This document shows positions 22,327 to 28,083 of a stretch of 28,083 bases of DNA, one piece after another. This stretch comes from an uncultured Bacilli bacterium (GTDB lineage Bacteria; Bacillota_I; Bacilli_A; RF39; UBA660). How positions within the stretch are numbered: position 1 is the stretch's first letter; each line of letters starts with the position of its first letter. Both the position numbers and the translations under genes were made by a program. The notes beneath the pieces were generated by a model. The model searched no databases and was not told the origin of the DNA. It saw only the letters and a list, made by a program, of their open reading frames with translations. The stretch spans positions 1 through 28,083 of the forward strand of contig CALVUV010000003.1 of the NCBI GenBank assembly GCA_944363685.1, read 5' to 3'.

Positions 22327-23376
22327 ATGAATATAGAAGATATTAGAAAAGAATTAGAGAAAGAAATAGATTCTGTTAAAGATTTGAAAGAATTAAATCT
22401 TTTACATATTAAATATCTAAGCAAGAAAGGTATTATTACAGAACTAAATAGTAAGATTAAAGATGTTCCTAATGATAAGAAAAAAGAGTTTGGTATGGAA
22501 GTTAATTCTTTAAGAAATTACTTTAATGAAAAGTATAATTCTTTAAAAGATAAGTTTGAGAATGATGAGTTAAATGAAAAATTAAAGAGTGAATCTATTG
22601 ATATTAGTTTACCTAGTACAAAGGTTAGTAGTGGTGCACCTCACATTTTAGAAAAATTAATAGAAGAAGTAGAGGAAATCTTTATGTCTATGGGTTATGA
22701 TGTAGTTGATGGACCAGAAGTGGAGGAAGATAAATATAACTTTGAGATGTTAAATATACCTAAAGGACATCCTGCAAGAGATGCTCAAGATACTTTCTAT
22801 ATTGAAGGAGAAGAAATATTACTTAGAAGTCAAACATCTCCTGTACAAGTTAGAACGATGTTAAAAGCAGAGGGTAAGAAGCCAGTTAGAGTTATTTGTC
22901 CTGGTAAGACTTATAGAAGAGATGATGATGATGCGACTCATTCTCATCAATTTATGCAAATAGAGGGGTTATTAGTTGATAAAGATATATCACTATCTGA
23001 TTTAAAAGGTACTTTTGAAGTTGTATTCAAAAAACTATTTGGTAGTGATGTTGAAGTTAGATTAAGACCAAGTTATTATCCTTTTACAGAACCTTCTGTT
23101 GAAGTAGATATTAGTTGTTTTAATTGTAAAGGTAATGGCTGTAACCTTTGTAAAAATACAGGATTTATTACTATTTGTGGAGCAGGTGTTGTTCATCCAG
23201 ATGTTCTTAGAATGGGAGGATATGATCCTAAAGTATGGAGTGGTTTTGCTTTTGGTTTTGGGGCAGAGAGAGTTGCTATGCTTAAGTATGGTATTAATGA
23301 TATTAGAGTTTTTTATAATACTGATTTAAGAGAAGTTAATAATTTTGATAGAGGGGAGATTAGTAGTAATGATTAA
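22327..23376 (+). CDS. pheS: Phenylalanine--tRNA ligase alpha subunit
   Basis: A 349-aa catalytic alpha subunit of the alpha2-beta2 PheRS. An N-terminal coiled-coil arm (about 1-85) is followed by the class II core: TSPVQVRTM, the motif 2 region GKTYRRDDDDATHSHQFMQIEGLLV, and motif 3 GFAFGFGAERVAMLKYGI. The insert CFNCKGNGCNLCKNTG has four cysteines and is normal in Bacilli and Mollicutes PheS. It overlaps pheT by 8 bp. Confidence 0.96.
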   Translation: MNIEDIRKELEKEIDSVKDLKELNLLHIKYLSKKGIITELNSKIKDVPNDKKKEFGMEVNSLRNYFNEKYNSLKDKFENDELNEKLKSESIDISLPSTKVSSGAPHILEKLIEEVEEIFMSMGYDVVDGPEVEEDKYNFEMLNIPKGHPARDAQDTFYIEGEEILLRSQTSPVQVRTMLKAEGKKPVRVICPGKTYRRDDDDATHSHQFMQIEGLLVDKDISLSDLKGTFEVVFKKLFGSDVEVRLRPSYYPFTEPSVEVDISCFNCKGNGCNLCKNTGFITICGAGVVHPDVLRMGGYDPKVWSGFAFGFGAERVAMLKYGINDIRVFYNTDLREVNNFDRGEISSND

Positions 23377-25732
23377 TTTAGAATGGGTAAAAGATTATAT
23401 TGATATAAGTGATCAAGATTTAAGTGAGTTAGCAGTTAAAATTACTGAAGCTGGTATTAATATTGAAAAAGTTATTACTAATAAAATAGATAATTTAGTT
23501 ATAGGTGAAGTTAAGTCTTGTATTGACCATCCTGATAGTGATCATTTACATTTATGTCAGGTAGATATAGGTAAAGATGAATTACAACAAATAGTTTGTG
23601 GAGCCCCTAATGTTAGAGAAGGACTTAAAGTAATAGTAGCATTACCAGGTGCAGTACTTCCAGGAGATTTTGCTATTAAATCAAGTAAAATTAGAGGGGT
23701 AGAGTCTAATGGTATGATTTGTGCTTTATATGAGTTAGGTCTTGAAGAGAAAAATGATGAGACATATTCTAAAGGTATTGAAGAATTAAATAGTGATGCT
23801 CCTGTAGGAAAAGATCCTCTTGTATACTTAAATCTTGTTGATACTTTATATGAATTAGATATTCATAAACATCGTAATAATGACTGTTACTACCATATTG
23901 GTTTTGCATATGAAATTTCTTCTATATTAAATAGAAAAGTAAAATTACCTGAGTTATCATATAAAGAGTCTAGCGATAATATTAATAATTATTTTAAACT
24001 AGAAGTTGATACTCCTAAATGTCCTTATTACTTAGCGAGGATGGTTACTAATGTAGAAATAGGTGAATCACCTGACTTTATTAAAAGAAGATTATTATCA
24101 GTAGGTATGAGACCTATTAATAATGTAGTAGATATTTCTAATTATGTTATGTTAGAGTTTGGTCAACCACTTCACTTCTTTGATAAAGATTCTCTAGGAG
24201 ATAAAATATTAGTTAGGGATGCTAAAGATAATGAGTTAATTACTACTTTAGATGGTAAGGAAAGAACTCTTAAATCTAGTGATATTGTTATTAGTAATGG
24301 TAGTGATGCTATCTGTGTTGCAGGTGTTATGGGAGGTATTAATACTGAAGTAGAACCTACTACTAAAAATATATTGATTGAAGCGGCTATCTTTGATTCT
24401 GTTAGTATTAGGTATACTGCATCTCATCTAGATCTTAGAAGTGAAGCTAGTATTAGATATGGTAAAGGATTAAGTTATGAATATACTAATATGGCTCTTG
24501 ATAGAGCTTGCCACTTATTAGAAAAATATGCTAATGCTACTATTCTTTCTGGTACTGTTAAGCATGATAAACTTGATAAGACTCCTAAAGTAGTAGAATT
24601 TTATCCAGAAGAAGTAGATAAAATGTTAGGTATTAAAATAGATGAAAATATTATGAAACATGAGTTAGAGAAATTAGATTTTCCATATACTATTACTGAT
24701 GGTAAATTTAAAGTTACTGTACCTAGTAGAAGACTTGATATTGAGTCTAATGTTAATGATATAGCAGAAGAGATTGGTAGACTTTATGGTTATCAAAATA
24801 TAAAAGGAACTCTTCCTAAAGTAGAAGTTAGAAGAGGTGAATATGTGGGTGATGTTAAATATCGTAAAGTAATATCTAAAAGACTTAGAAGTTTAGGCCT
24901 TAATGAAGTTAAAACTTATACTTTAGTATCACCTAGTATGGCAAATAGTTTTGATTATGAAGAAAAAGAAAAGATAACTTTACCTAATCCTATGAGTGTT
25001 GATAAAAGTGTTATTAGAACAAGTTTAATTCCATCATTAATAAATGTATATAATTATAATAAAGCTCGTAAAGTAGAGGATATAAATATTTATGAGATTG
25101 CTAAAACTTATGATAAAGCTTATAATGAAGAATCTAAAGTAGCATTTCTAATGAAGGGTAATTATATTACTAATTCTTGGAAAGGTTCTATGAAAGTAGA
25201 CTTCTATCTAATGAAAGGAATAGTAGAAAGTATTCTTGATTATCTAGGATTTAAAAATCGTTATAGTTTTGTTAAAAGTAATGTTTTAGACTTACATCCA
25301 GGAATTTCTGCAGATATTTTACTTGACCGTAAGAGAATAGGTATTATGGGTAGAGTTCATCCTAAAGTATGTAAGGATGAAGTATATGTGTGTGAGTTAT
25401 CTTTAAATGCTTTAATGACTAAAGTTAAACCATTAAAATATAAAGAAGCATCAAAATATCCAACAATCGTTAAAGATGTAGCATTCATTGTTCCTAAAGA
25501 TATGTCATCAAGTGAAGTAGAAACAGTTATTAAAAAAGCAGGGGGAAGATTACTTAGTGATATTAAGGTATTTGATGTTTATGATAAGTTAGAGAATAAT
25601 AAAAAATCTATTGCCTATAATCTAACATTTATGGATAGTAATAGAACTTTAACTGATGAAGAGGTTATGAATGTATTTGATAATATTATTAAGAAAGTTA
25701 CAACCTTTTTAGATGTAGAACTTAGAGGATAA
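23369..25732 (+). CDS. pheT: Phenylalanine--tRNA ligase beta subunit
   Basis: A 787-aa beta subunit started at the ATG overlapping the end of pheS, with GAGGGGAGA upstream; the in-frame TTG at 23345 would start well inside pheS. An N-terminal tRNA-binding (EMAP-like OB) domain at about 40-150 includes CIDHPDSDHLHLCQVDIG and VCGAPNV. The B3/B4 domain contains RPINNVVDISNYVMLEFGQPLHFFD, followed by B5 and a catalytic-like core (DIAEEIGRLYGYQNI). The C-terminal ferredoxin-like anticodon-binding domain begins about YPTIVKDVAFIVPKD. The length is normal. Expression follows the T-box. Confidence 0.96.
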   Translation: MINLEWVKDYIDISDQDLSELAVKITEAGINIEKVITNKIDNLVIGEVKSCIDHPDSDHLHLCQVDIGKDELQQIVCGAPNVREGLKVIVALPGAVLPGDFAIKSSKIRGVESNGMICALYELGLEEKNDETYSKGIEELNSDAPVGKDPLVYLNLVDTLYELDIHKHRNNDCYYHIGFAYEISSILNRKVKLPELSYKESSDNINNYFKLEVDTPKCPYYLARMVTNVEIGESPDFIKRRLLSVGMRPINNVVDISNYVMLEFGQPLHFFDKDSLGDKILVRDAKDNELITTLDGKERTLKSSDIVISNGSDAICVAGVMGGINTEVEPTTKNILIEAAIFDSVSIRYTASHLDLRSEASIRYGKGLSYEYTNMALDRACHLLEKYANATILSGTVKHDKLDKTPKVVEFYPEEVDKMLGIKIDENIMKHELEKLDFPYTITDGKFKVTVPSRRLDIESNVNDIAEEIGRLYGYQNIKGTLPKVEVRRGEYVGDVKYRKVISKRLRSLGLNEVKTYTLVSPSMANSFDYEEKEKITLPNPMSVDKSVIRTSLIPSLINVYNYNKARKVEDINIYEIAKTYDKAYNEESKVAFLMKGNYITNSWKGSMKVDFYLMKGIVESILDYLGFKNRYSFVKSNVLDLHPGISADILLDRKRIGIMGRVHPKVCKDEVYVCELSLNALMTKVKPLKYKEASKYPTIVKDVAFIVPKDMSSSEVETVIKKAGGRLLSDIKVFDVYDKLENNKKSIAYNLTFMDSNRTLTDEEVMNVFDNIIKKVTTFLDVELRG

Positions 25733-25736
25733 TAGT

Positions 25737-26240
25737 ATGAATGATAAAAAAGTAACTGCTATGGAAGCGATTGAAGATATGAAACTTGCTAAGTTATTTA
25801 TTATAACTGAAGATGGTAAGATAACTAGCAGTGTTGCAAATAGATATTTTAAACAGATGGAAAAATATGCTCAGTTTTGTTTAGAAGATAAACAAAATGA
25901 GTGGAATGAAAAGATAAGAAGTTTAGTAGGTATGGCAGGGGAAGTTTCTAATGAAGATATTTCCTATGAGTTATATTCTTTTGAAGCATGTGGTGAAGTT
26001 ATGGAGTTTCTTGATAAAAATAATGATTTTGATAAGTTAAAAGAACTTATAAAACTGCAAGGACATACAGCTGGGACAATGTCTTTACTTGGTCAAGTGA
26101 TGTTATACTTTTCTTCTTATGGTTTAGAATTTGTAGATAATATAGTGGGAGATAGATTAGGACTTTTAGCAAATTTAAAAGATGAATATAATAAAGTTAA
26201 AAGGAAACAAAAGACTGTGATGAAAAAACTACAAAAATAG
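25737..26240 (+). CDS. Hypothetical cytoplasmic protein downstream of pheT
   Basis: A 167-aa protein, 4 nt after pheT and probably cotranscribed. Mainly helical, with no signal peptide or membrane segment; it contains KLAKLFIITEDGKITSSVANRYF and GLLANLKDEYNKVKRKQK at the C-terminus. I do not recognise it. The promoter of array A begins right after its stop codon, and no terminator is visible between them, so readthrough into the array is possible. Confidence 0.65.
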   Translation: MNDKKVTAMEAIEDMKLAKLFIITEDGKITSSVANRYFKQMEKYAQFCLEDKQNEWNEKIRSLVGMAGEVSNEDISYELYSFEACGEVMEFLDKNNDFDKLKELIKLQGHTAGTMSLLGQVMLYFSSYGLEFVDNIVGDRLGLLANLKDEYNKVKRKQKTVMKKLQK

Positions 26241-26241
26241 C

Positions 26242-26271
26242 TTTACATACTAGTACTACTTATGATATAAT
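26242..26271 (+). promoter_or_regulatory. Promoter of pseudoknot array A
   Basis: TTTACA 26242-26247, 18-nt spacer, TATAAT 26266-26271 preceded by TGA (extended -10). The promoter of array B (27208-27237) is almost identical in spacing and sequence. Confidence 0.75.
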
Positions 26272-26336
26272 CTGATTGTATTAGATGAGGGAAACTTCAT
26301 ATAATATAAATGTAAGTTGATTTTCTTCTTACGGAA

Positions 26337-26429
26337 ATTATCTCGCTTGTAGATGGTTGCGAGTAATAAATTATTCTACATTGCAGATTATCTCGCTTGT
26401 AGATGGTTGCGAGTAATAAATTATTCTAC
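26337..26429 (+). repeat. Two-unit tandem repeat, array A
   Basis: Two identical 43-nt blocks at 26337-26379 and 26387-26429, separated by 7 nt. Each is one pseudoknot. Confidence 0.9.
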
Positions 26430-26438
26430 CGGAAATTT

Positions 26439-26475
26439 AAAAGGGCGATATTTTTGATAAATAATGTCCTTTTTA
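26439..26475 (+). terminator. Terminator between array A and toxin-like gene
   Basis: Stem AAAAGGGCG / TGTCCTTTT with two G-T pairs and a 17-nt loop, followed by T-rich sequence. In type III loci such a terminator lets the RNA be made in excess over the toxin mRNA. The next gene starts 27 nt later. Confidence 0.7.
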
Positions 26476-26501
26476 TATTATTATTGTAAGGGGGAAAGGT
26501 A

Positions 26502-26990
26502 ATGGAAATTAAAGAAGGATATTTATATCATATTTCAAGGGATTTTTTCGAGCTTGTAGACGATCCTAATTTATCAATAAATCATTCAGGAGTTCATAGT
26601 AGACCATCATATTTTTTAGTAAAATATAAAGAACTACTGTGGTTTATACCTTTGAGTAGTAAGGTAGAAAAGTATAAAAAACTTTCAGAAAACACAAAGA
26701 GAAAATATGGTAAATGTAATACTATTTTGATAAGGAGAATTGCAAATAAAGAAAGTGCTATTTTACTTCAAAATGCTTTTCCAACATTACCTAAATATTT
26801 ATCTCATCCACATACTGTTAATGGTAAACCTTATAAAGTTTCAAAGGTACTTCAAAAAGAAATATTAGATAATTTTAATATATTAATGGATTTAAAAAAA
26901 CGAGGACTATATACTTTTTTTACAAATGTAGATAAAATAGAAGAAATGATGTATCAAGAGTTACAAAATGATACTGTACAAAAAGTGTAA
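26502..26990 (+). CDS. Type III toxin-antitoxin endoribonuclease-like toxin (ToxN/CptN/TenpN type)
   Basis: A 162-aa protein started at ATG after AAGGGGGAAAGGT. Features recalled from the CptN/TenpN-type relatives of ToxN: the N-terminus EIKEGYLYHIS with a following aromatic stretch, the SRPSYFLVKYKELLWFIPLSSKVEKYKKL block (FIPLSSKVEKY at 48-58), and a later LQNAFPTLPKYL motif. These proteins are small basic endoribonucleases with a compact beta-barrel-like fold. The strongest support is the position directly downstream of a two-unit pseudoknot array and its terminator. No membrane segment or signal is present. Family assignment is from memory of the pattern; the role as a toxin is inference. 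A 58-aa gene follows 39 nt later with no terminator between. Confidence 0.72.
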   Translation: MEIKEGYLYHISRDFFELVDDPNLSINHSGVHSRPSYFLVKYKELLWFIPLSSKVEKYKKLSENTKRKYGKCNTILIRRIANKESAILLQNAFPTLPKYLSHPHTVNGKPYKVSKVLQKEILDNFNILMDLKKRGLYTFFTNVDKIEEMMYQELQNDTVQKV

Positions 26991-27029
26991 ACGATAATAA
27001 ATGATAAAGTTTGTAGGAGGTAATGTTAT

Positions 27030-27206
27030 ATGGCAAAGAAAGGCATAATAAAGTTTCCTGAGGGCTTTTTTCAACAAAAGCGTCCAATAATTTCTGCAGG
27101 TGAGGCTGTTAAAGGTCTTAAACCTTTTGAATGGGAAGGTGTTATTGATTTTGATGATGAAAAACCTAAAAAAACAAAAGAAAAGTTAAGAAGAAACAAA
27201 AAATAA
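27030..27206 (+). CDS. 58-aa small basic/acidic protein linked to the toxin locus
   Basis: A short gene with a strong AGGAGG (27015-27020) before the ATG at 27030 and a TAA at 27204-27206. The protein starts MAKKGIIKFPEGFFQQKRP, continues with an acidic stretch (FDFDDEKP-type: VIDFDDEKPKK) and ends in a basic tail (KEKLRRNKK). No cysteines and no membrane helix; I do not recognise it. It lies between the toxin-like gene and array B, and there is no terminator between it and the toxin, so it is probably cotranscribed with it. It could be a third component of the locus or an unrelated small gene. Confidence 0.6.
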   Translation: MAKKGIIKFPEGFFQQKRPIISAGEAVKGLKPFEWEGVIDFDDEKPKKTKEKLRRNKK

Positions 27207-27207
27207 C

Positions 27208-27237
27208 TTTACACATTAGTACCATTTATGATATAAT
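27208..27237 (+). promoter_or_regulatory. Promoter of pseudoknot array B
   Basis: TTTACA 27208-27213, 18-nt spacer, TATAAT 27232-27237 preceded by TGA. It starts immediately after the stop codon of the 58-aa gene. Confidence 0.75.
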
Positions 27238-27302
27238 CTGATTGTATTAGATGAGGGGAACTTCATATAATATAGAAGTAAGTTGATTTTCTTCTTACGA
27301 AA

Positions 27303-27397
27303 ATGTTCTCGCTTGTAGATGGCCTGCGAGTAATAAATTATTCTACATCGCAGATGTTCTCGCTTGTAGATGGCCTGCGAGTAATAAATTATTCTAC
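27303..27397 (+). repeat. Two-unit tandem repeat, array B
   Basis: Two identical 44-nt blocks, 27303-27346 and 27354-27397, separated by 7 nt. Confidence 0.9.
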
Positions 27398-27408
27398 CGG
27401 TAAATTTT

Positions 27409-27440
27409 AAAAGGACATTAAAAAAATAATGTTCTTTTTT
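27409..27440 (+). terminator. Terminator of array B
   Basis: Stem AAAAGGACATT / AATGTTCTTTT (11 bp, one G-T pair), 8-nt loop, followed by T-rich sequence. It separates array B from the rplU promoter. Confidence 0.75.
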
Positions 27441-27449
27441 AAATTTTAT

Positions 27450-27478
27450 TTGACTAGTAAGTAAAACTATGGTAAAAT
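27450..27478 (+). promoter_or_regulatory. rplU promoter
   Basis: TTGACT 27450-27455, 17-nt spacer, TAAAAT 27473-27478 preceded by TGG (extended -10). Confidence 0.75.
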
Positions 27479-27484
27479 CATAGT

Positions 27485-27600
27485 GTTTGTAGCTTTATAT
27501 ACCTCAATAGTTATGTATTATGTATTATGTAAGCTGTAAACCGCATTGAAGAGGTAAAAATTGTTGATTAAGATAACAATACCTTAAAAGCGAGTCTTTA
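27485..27600 (+). ncRNA. L21 leader (rplU autoregulatory leader)
   Basis: The stretch before rplU contains GTAGCTT...AAGCTGT pairing and the ACCTCAAT (about 27501) / ATTGAAGAGGT (about 27546) pairing with the sequence CCGCATTGAAGAGGT, typical of the Firmicutes ribosomal protein L21 leader, plus a TTGTT...AACAA hairpin. In this family L21 is thought to repress its own operon by binding. The match is from memory of the motif. Confidence 0.65.
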
Positions 27601-27623
27601 GTTTAAAAGAAGGAGGTTAAAAA

Positions 27624-27926
27624 ATGTACGCAGTAATTAAAGTTGGCGGAAAACAATATCGTGTTAGCGAAGGAGATGAAATCTTTGTAGAAAAGATTAA
27701 TGCTAATGCTGGTGATACAGTAACTTTTGATCAAGTATTAATGATTGATAGTAAAGTTGGTTCACCTTACTTAGCAAATACTACTGTAGAGGGTAGTGTT
27801 ATTAAAAATGGTAAAGCTAAGAAAATACGTGTTTTCAAGTATAAGAATAAGTCTAGAAGTAATCGTAAAACTCAAGGACATAGACAACCATATACTAAAA
27901 TTAAAATTACAAAGATTAATGGGTAG
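27624..27926 (+). CDS. rplU: 50S ribosomal protein L21
   Basis: A 100-aa L21, a primary 23S rRNA-binding protein. It begins MYAVIKVGGKQYRVSEGD and ends with the typical KTQGHRQPYTKIKITKI tail; the length is normal. The GGAGG site precedes the ATG. It is followed 2 nt later by prp, as in the rplU-prp-rpmA order of Firmicutes. Confidence 0.97.
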   Translation: MYAVIKVGGKQYRVSEGDEIFVEKINANAGDTVTFDQVLMIDSKVGSPYLANTTVEGSVIKNGKAKKIRVFKYKNKSRSNRKTQGHRQPYTKIKITKING

Positions 27927-27928
27927 TT

Positions 27929-28083
27929 ATGATTACAGTAAAGGTAGAAAAAGAAAAGGGTTATTTTAAAAAGATAAGTATATTAGGTCATGCTATGTAT
28001 GATGATTATGGTAAAGATATCGTTTGTAGTGCTGTTAGTTCTATTGTTACTACAACAATTAATGGTATTCTTACTATTGATAA
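27929..28083 (+). CDS. prp: Ribosomal-processing cysteine protease Prp (5' part, runs off window)
   Basis: The first 51 codons are open to the window end. The sequence contains the Prp signature GHAMYDDYGKDIVCSAVSSI, with the catalytic His in GHA and the catalytic Cys in VCSAVS. Prp removes an N-terminal extension from ribosomal protein L27 in Firmicutes, which is consistent with its position between rplU and the expected rpmA. The remainder lies outside. Confidence 0.9.
   Translation, partial: MITVKVEKEKGYFKKISILGHAMYDDYGKDIVCSAVSSIVTTTINGILTID

Larger units (their letters stand above)
26278..26475 (+). ncRNA. Tandem-pseudoknot RNA array A (type III antitoxin candidate)
   Basis: Transcript from about 26278 to the terminator at 26439-26475. 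Leader hairpins: ATGAGG-GAAA-CTTCAT and GTAAG...CTTAC. Two units, identical over 43 nt (26337-26379 and 26387-26429, period 50), each form a pseudoknot. CTCGC (26342-26346) pairs with GCGAG (26359-26363); GTAGA (26349-26353) pairs with TCTAC (26375-26379), with an 11-nt AT-rich third loop. Layout (tandem repeats, terminator, then a toxin-like gene) matches type III toxin-antitoxin loci, in which the RNA is cut by the toxin into units that inhibit it. Two units of about 50 nt fits the CptIN/TenpIN groups better than classical ToxIN with its longer arrays. Confidence 0.72.
27244..27440 (+). ncRNA. Tandem-pseudoknot RNA array B (orphan type III antitoxin-like)
   Basis: Very like array A: the same leader hairpins (ATGAGG-GGAA-CTTCAT; GTAAG...CTTAC), then two identical 44-nt units (27303-27346 and 27354-27397, period 51) with the same pseudoknot stems CTCGC:GCGAG and GTAGA:TCTAC. 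The main change is in the second loop, TGGCCT instead of TGGTT. It ends in a terminator (27409-27440). What follows is the L21 leader, not a toxin gene. It may be a duplicated antitoxin acting in trans on the 162-aa toxin or a distant one. Confidence 0.65.

Noticed and set aside
23135..23329. Second plus-strand frame inside pheS
   Set aside because: Fully inside a conserved gene in another frame, with no motif of its own.
26337..26429. Two identical units could be read as a minimal CRISPR array
   Set aside because: Only two units, with 6-7 nt between them instead of 25-40 nt spacers, no cas genes nearby, and each unit folds into a pseudoknot.
26337..27397. Tandem preQ1-I or other riboswitch
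   Set aside because: The pseudoknot topology resembles preQ1-I, but the conserved ligand-binding bases of that class are not present, the arrays end in their own terminators, and arrays B and C do not precede fitting genes.

Overview
The window is AT-rich DNA (GC roughly a quarter to a third by eye) from a low-GC Gram-positive bacterium, most likely a gut Bacilli lineage of the RF39/Erysipelotrichia-Mollicutes type. This rests on gene content: dnaG-rpoD-trmK, pheST behind a T-box, an L21-leader/rplU/prp cluster, Asn-rich anchored surface proteins, and an archaeal-type AspRS. Tryptophan is read from TGG and TGA acts as stop, so the code is standard. The taxonomic placement is inference.

Layout. 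1-7259: a partial surface-type protein, a membrane-anchored hypothetical on the minus strand, a PfkB sugar kinase overlapping a small Smr-domain protein, a two-gene operon of anchored low-complexity proteins, and an Asn-rich soluble protein. 7260-8951: a structured small-RNA or attenuator candidate, then a TnpB-only IS200/IS605-type element with its conserved 3' guide-RNA (omegaRNA) block. 8952-11571: hisS and aspS, overlapping by 8 bp. 11657-12912: two convergent hypotheticals sharing a bidirectional terminator. 12955-14569: a tandem-pseudoknot RNA array (array C) followed by a second TnpB element. 14613-18112: dnaG, rpoD, trmK. 18109-19602: a small membrane protein (minus) and trpS. 19886-21416: an Rpn-family nuclease and frr. 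21427-25732: a Phe T-box followed by a HAD hydrolase, pheS and pheT. 25737-27440: a hypothetical gene, then a type III toxin-antitoxin-like locus. 27450-28083: L21 leader, rplU and the start of prp.

The most interesting system is a set of three related RNA arrays (A 26278-26475, B 27244-27440, C 12989-13192). Each has its own promoter, two leader hairpins, exactly two near-identical units of about 50 nt, and a terminator. Each unit folds as the same H-type pseudoknot. One pseudoknot stem changes between arrays by compensatory substitutions (GTAGA:TCTAC in A and B, CTGGG:CCCAG in C). Array A sits directly before a 162-aa gene that looks like a ToxN/CptN/TenpN-type endoribonuclease toxin. A 58-aa protein gene follows it, then array B. 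Arrays B and C have no toxin of their own, so they look like orphan RNA antitoxins; array C lies between an uncharacterised gene and dnaG.

The two TnpB genes keep a complete RuvC triad (D191, E275, D360) and have clearly diverged as proteins. Their 118-nt downstream non-coding blocks are nevertheless identical at 117 of 118 positions, which points to constraint on the guide-RNA scaffold. Regulation is legible across much of the window: many promoters have a 17-18 nt spacer and a TGn extended -10, and several terminators overlap stop codons and can serve converging genes.
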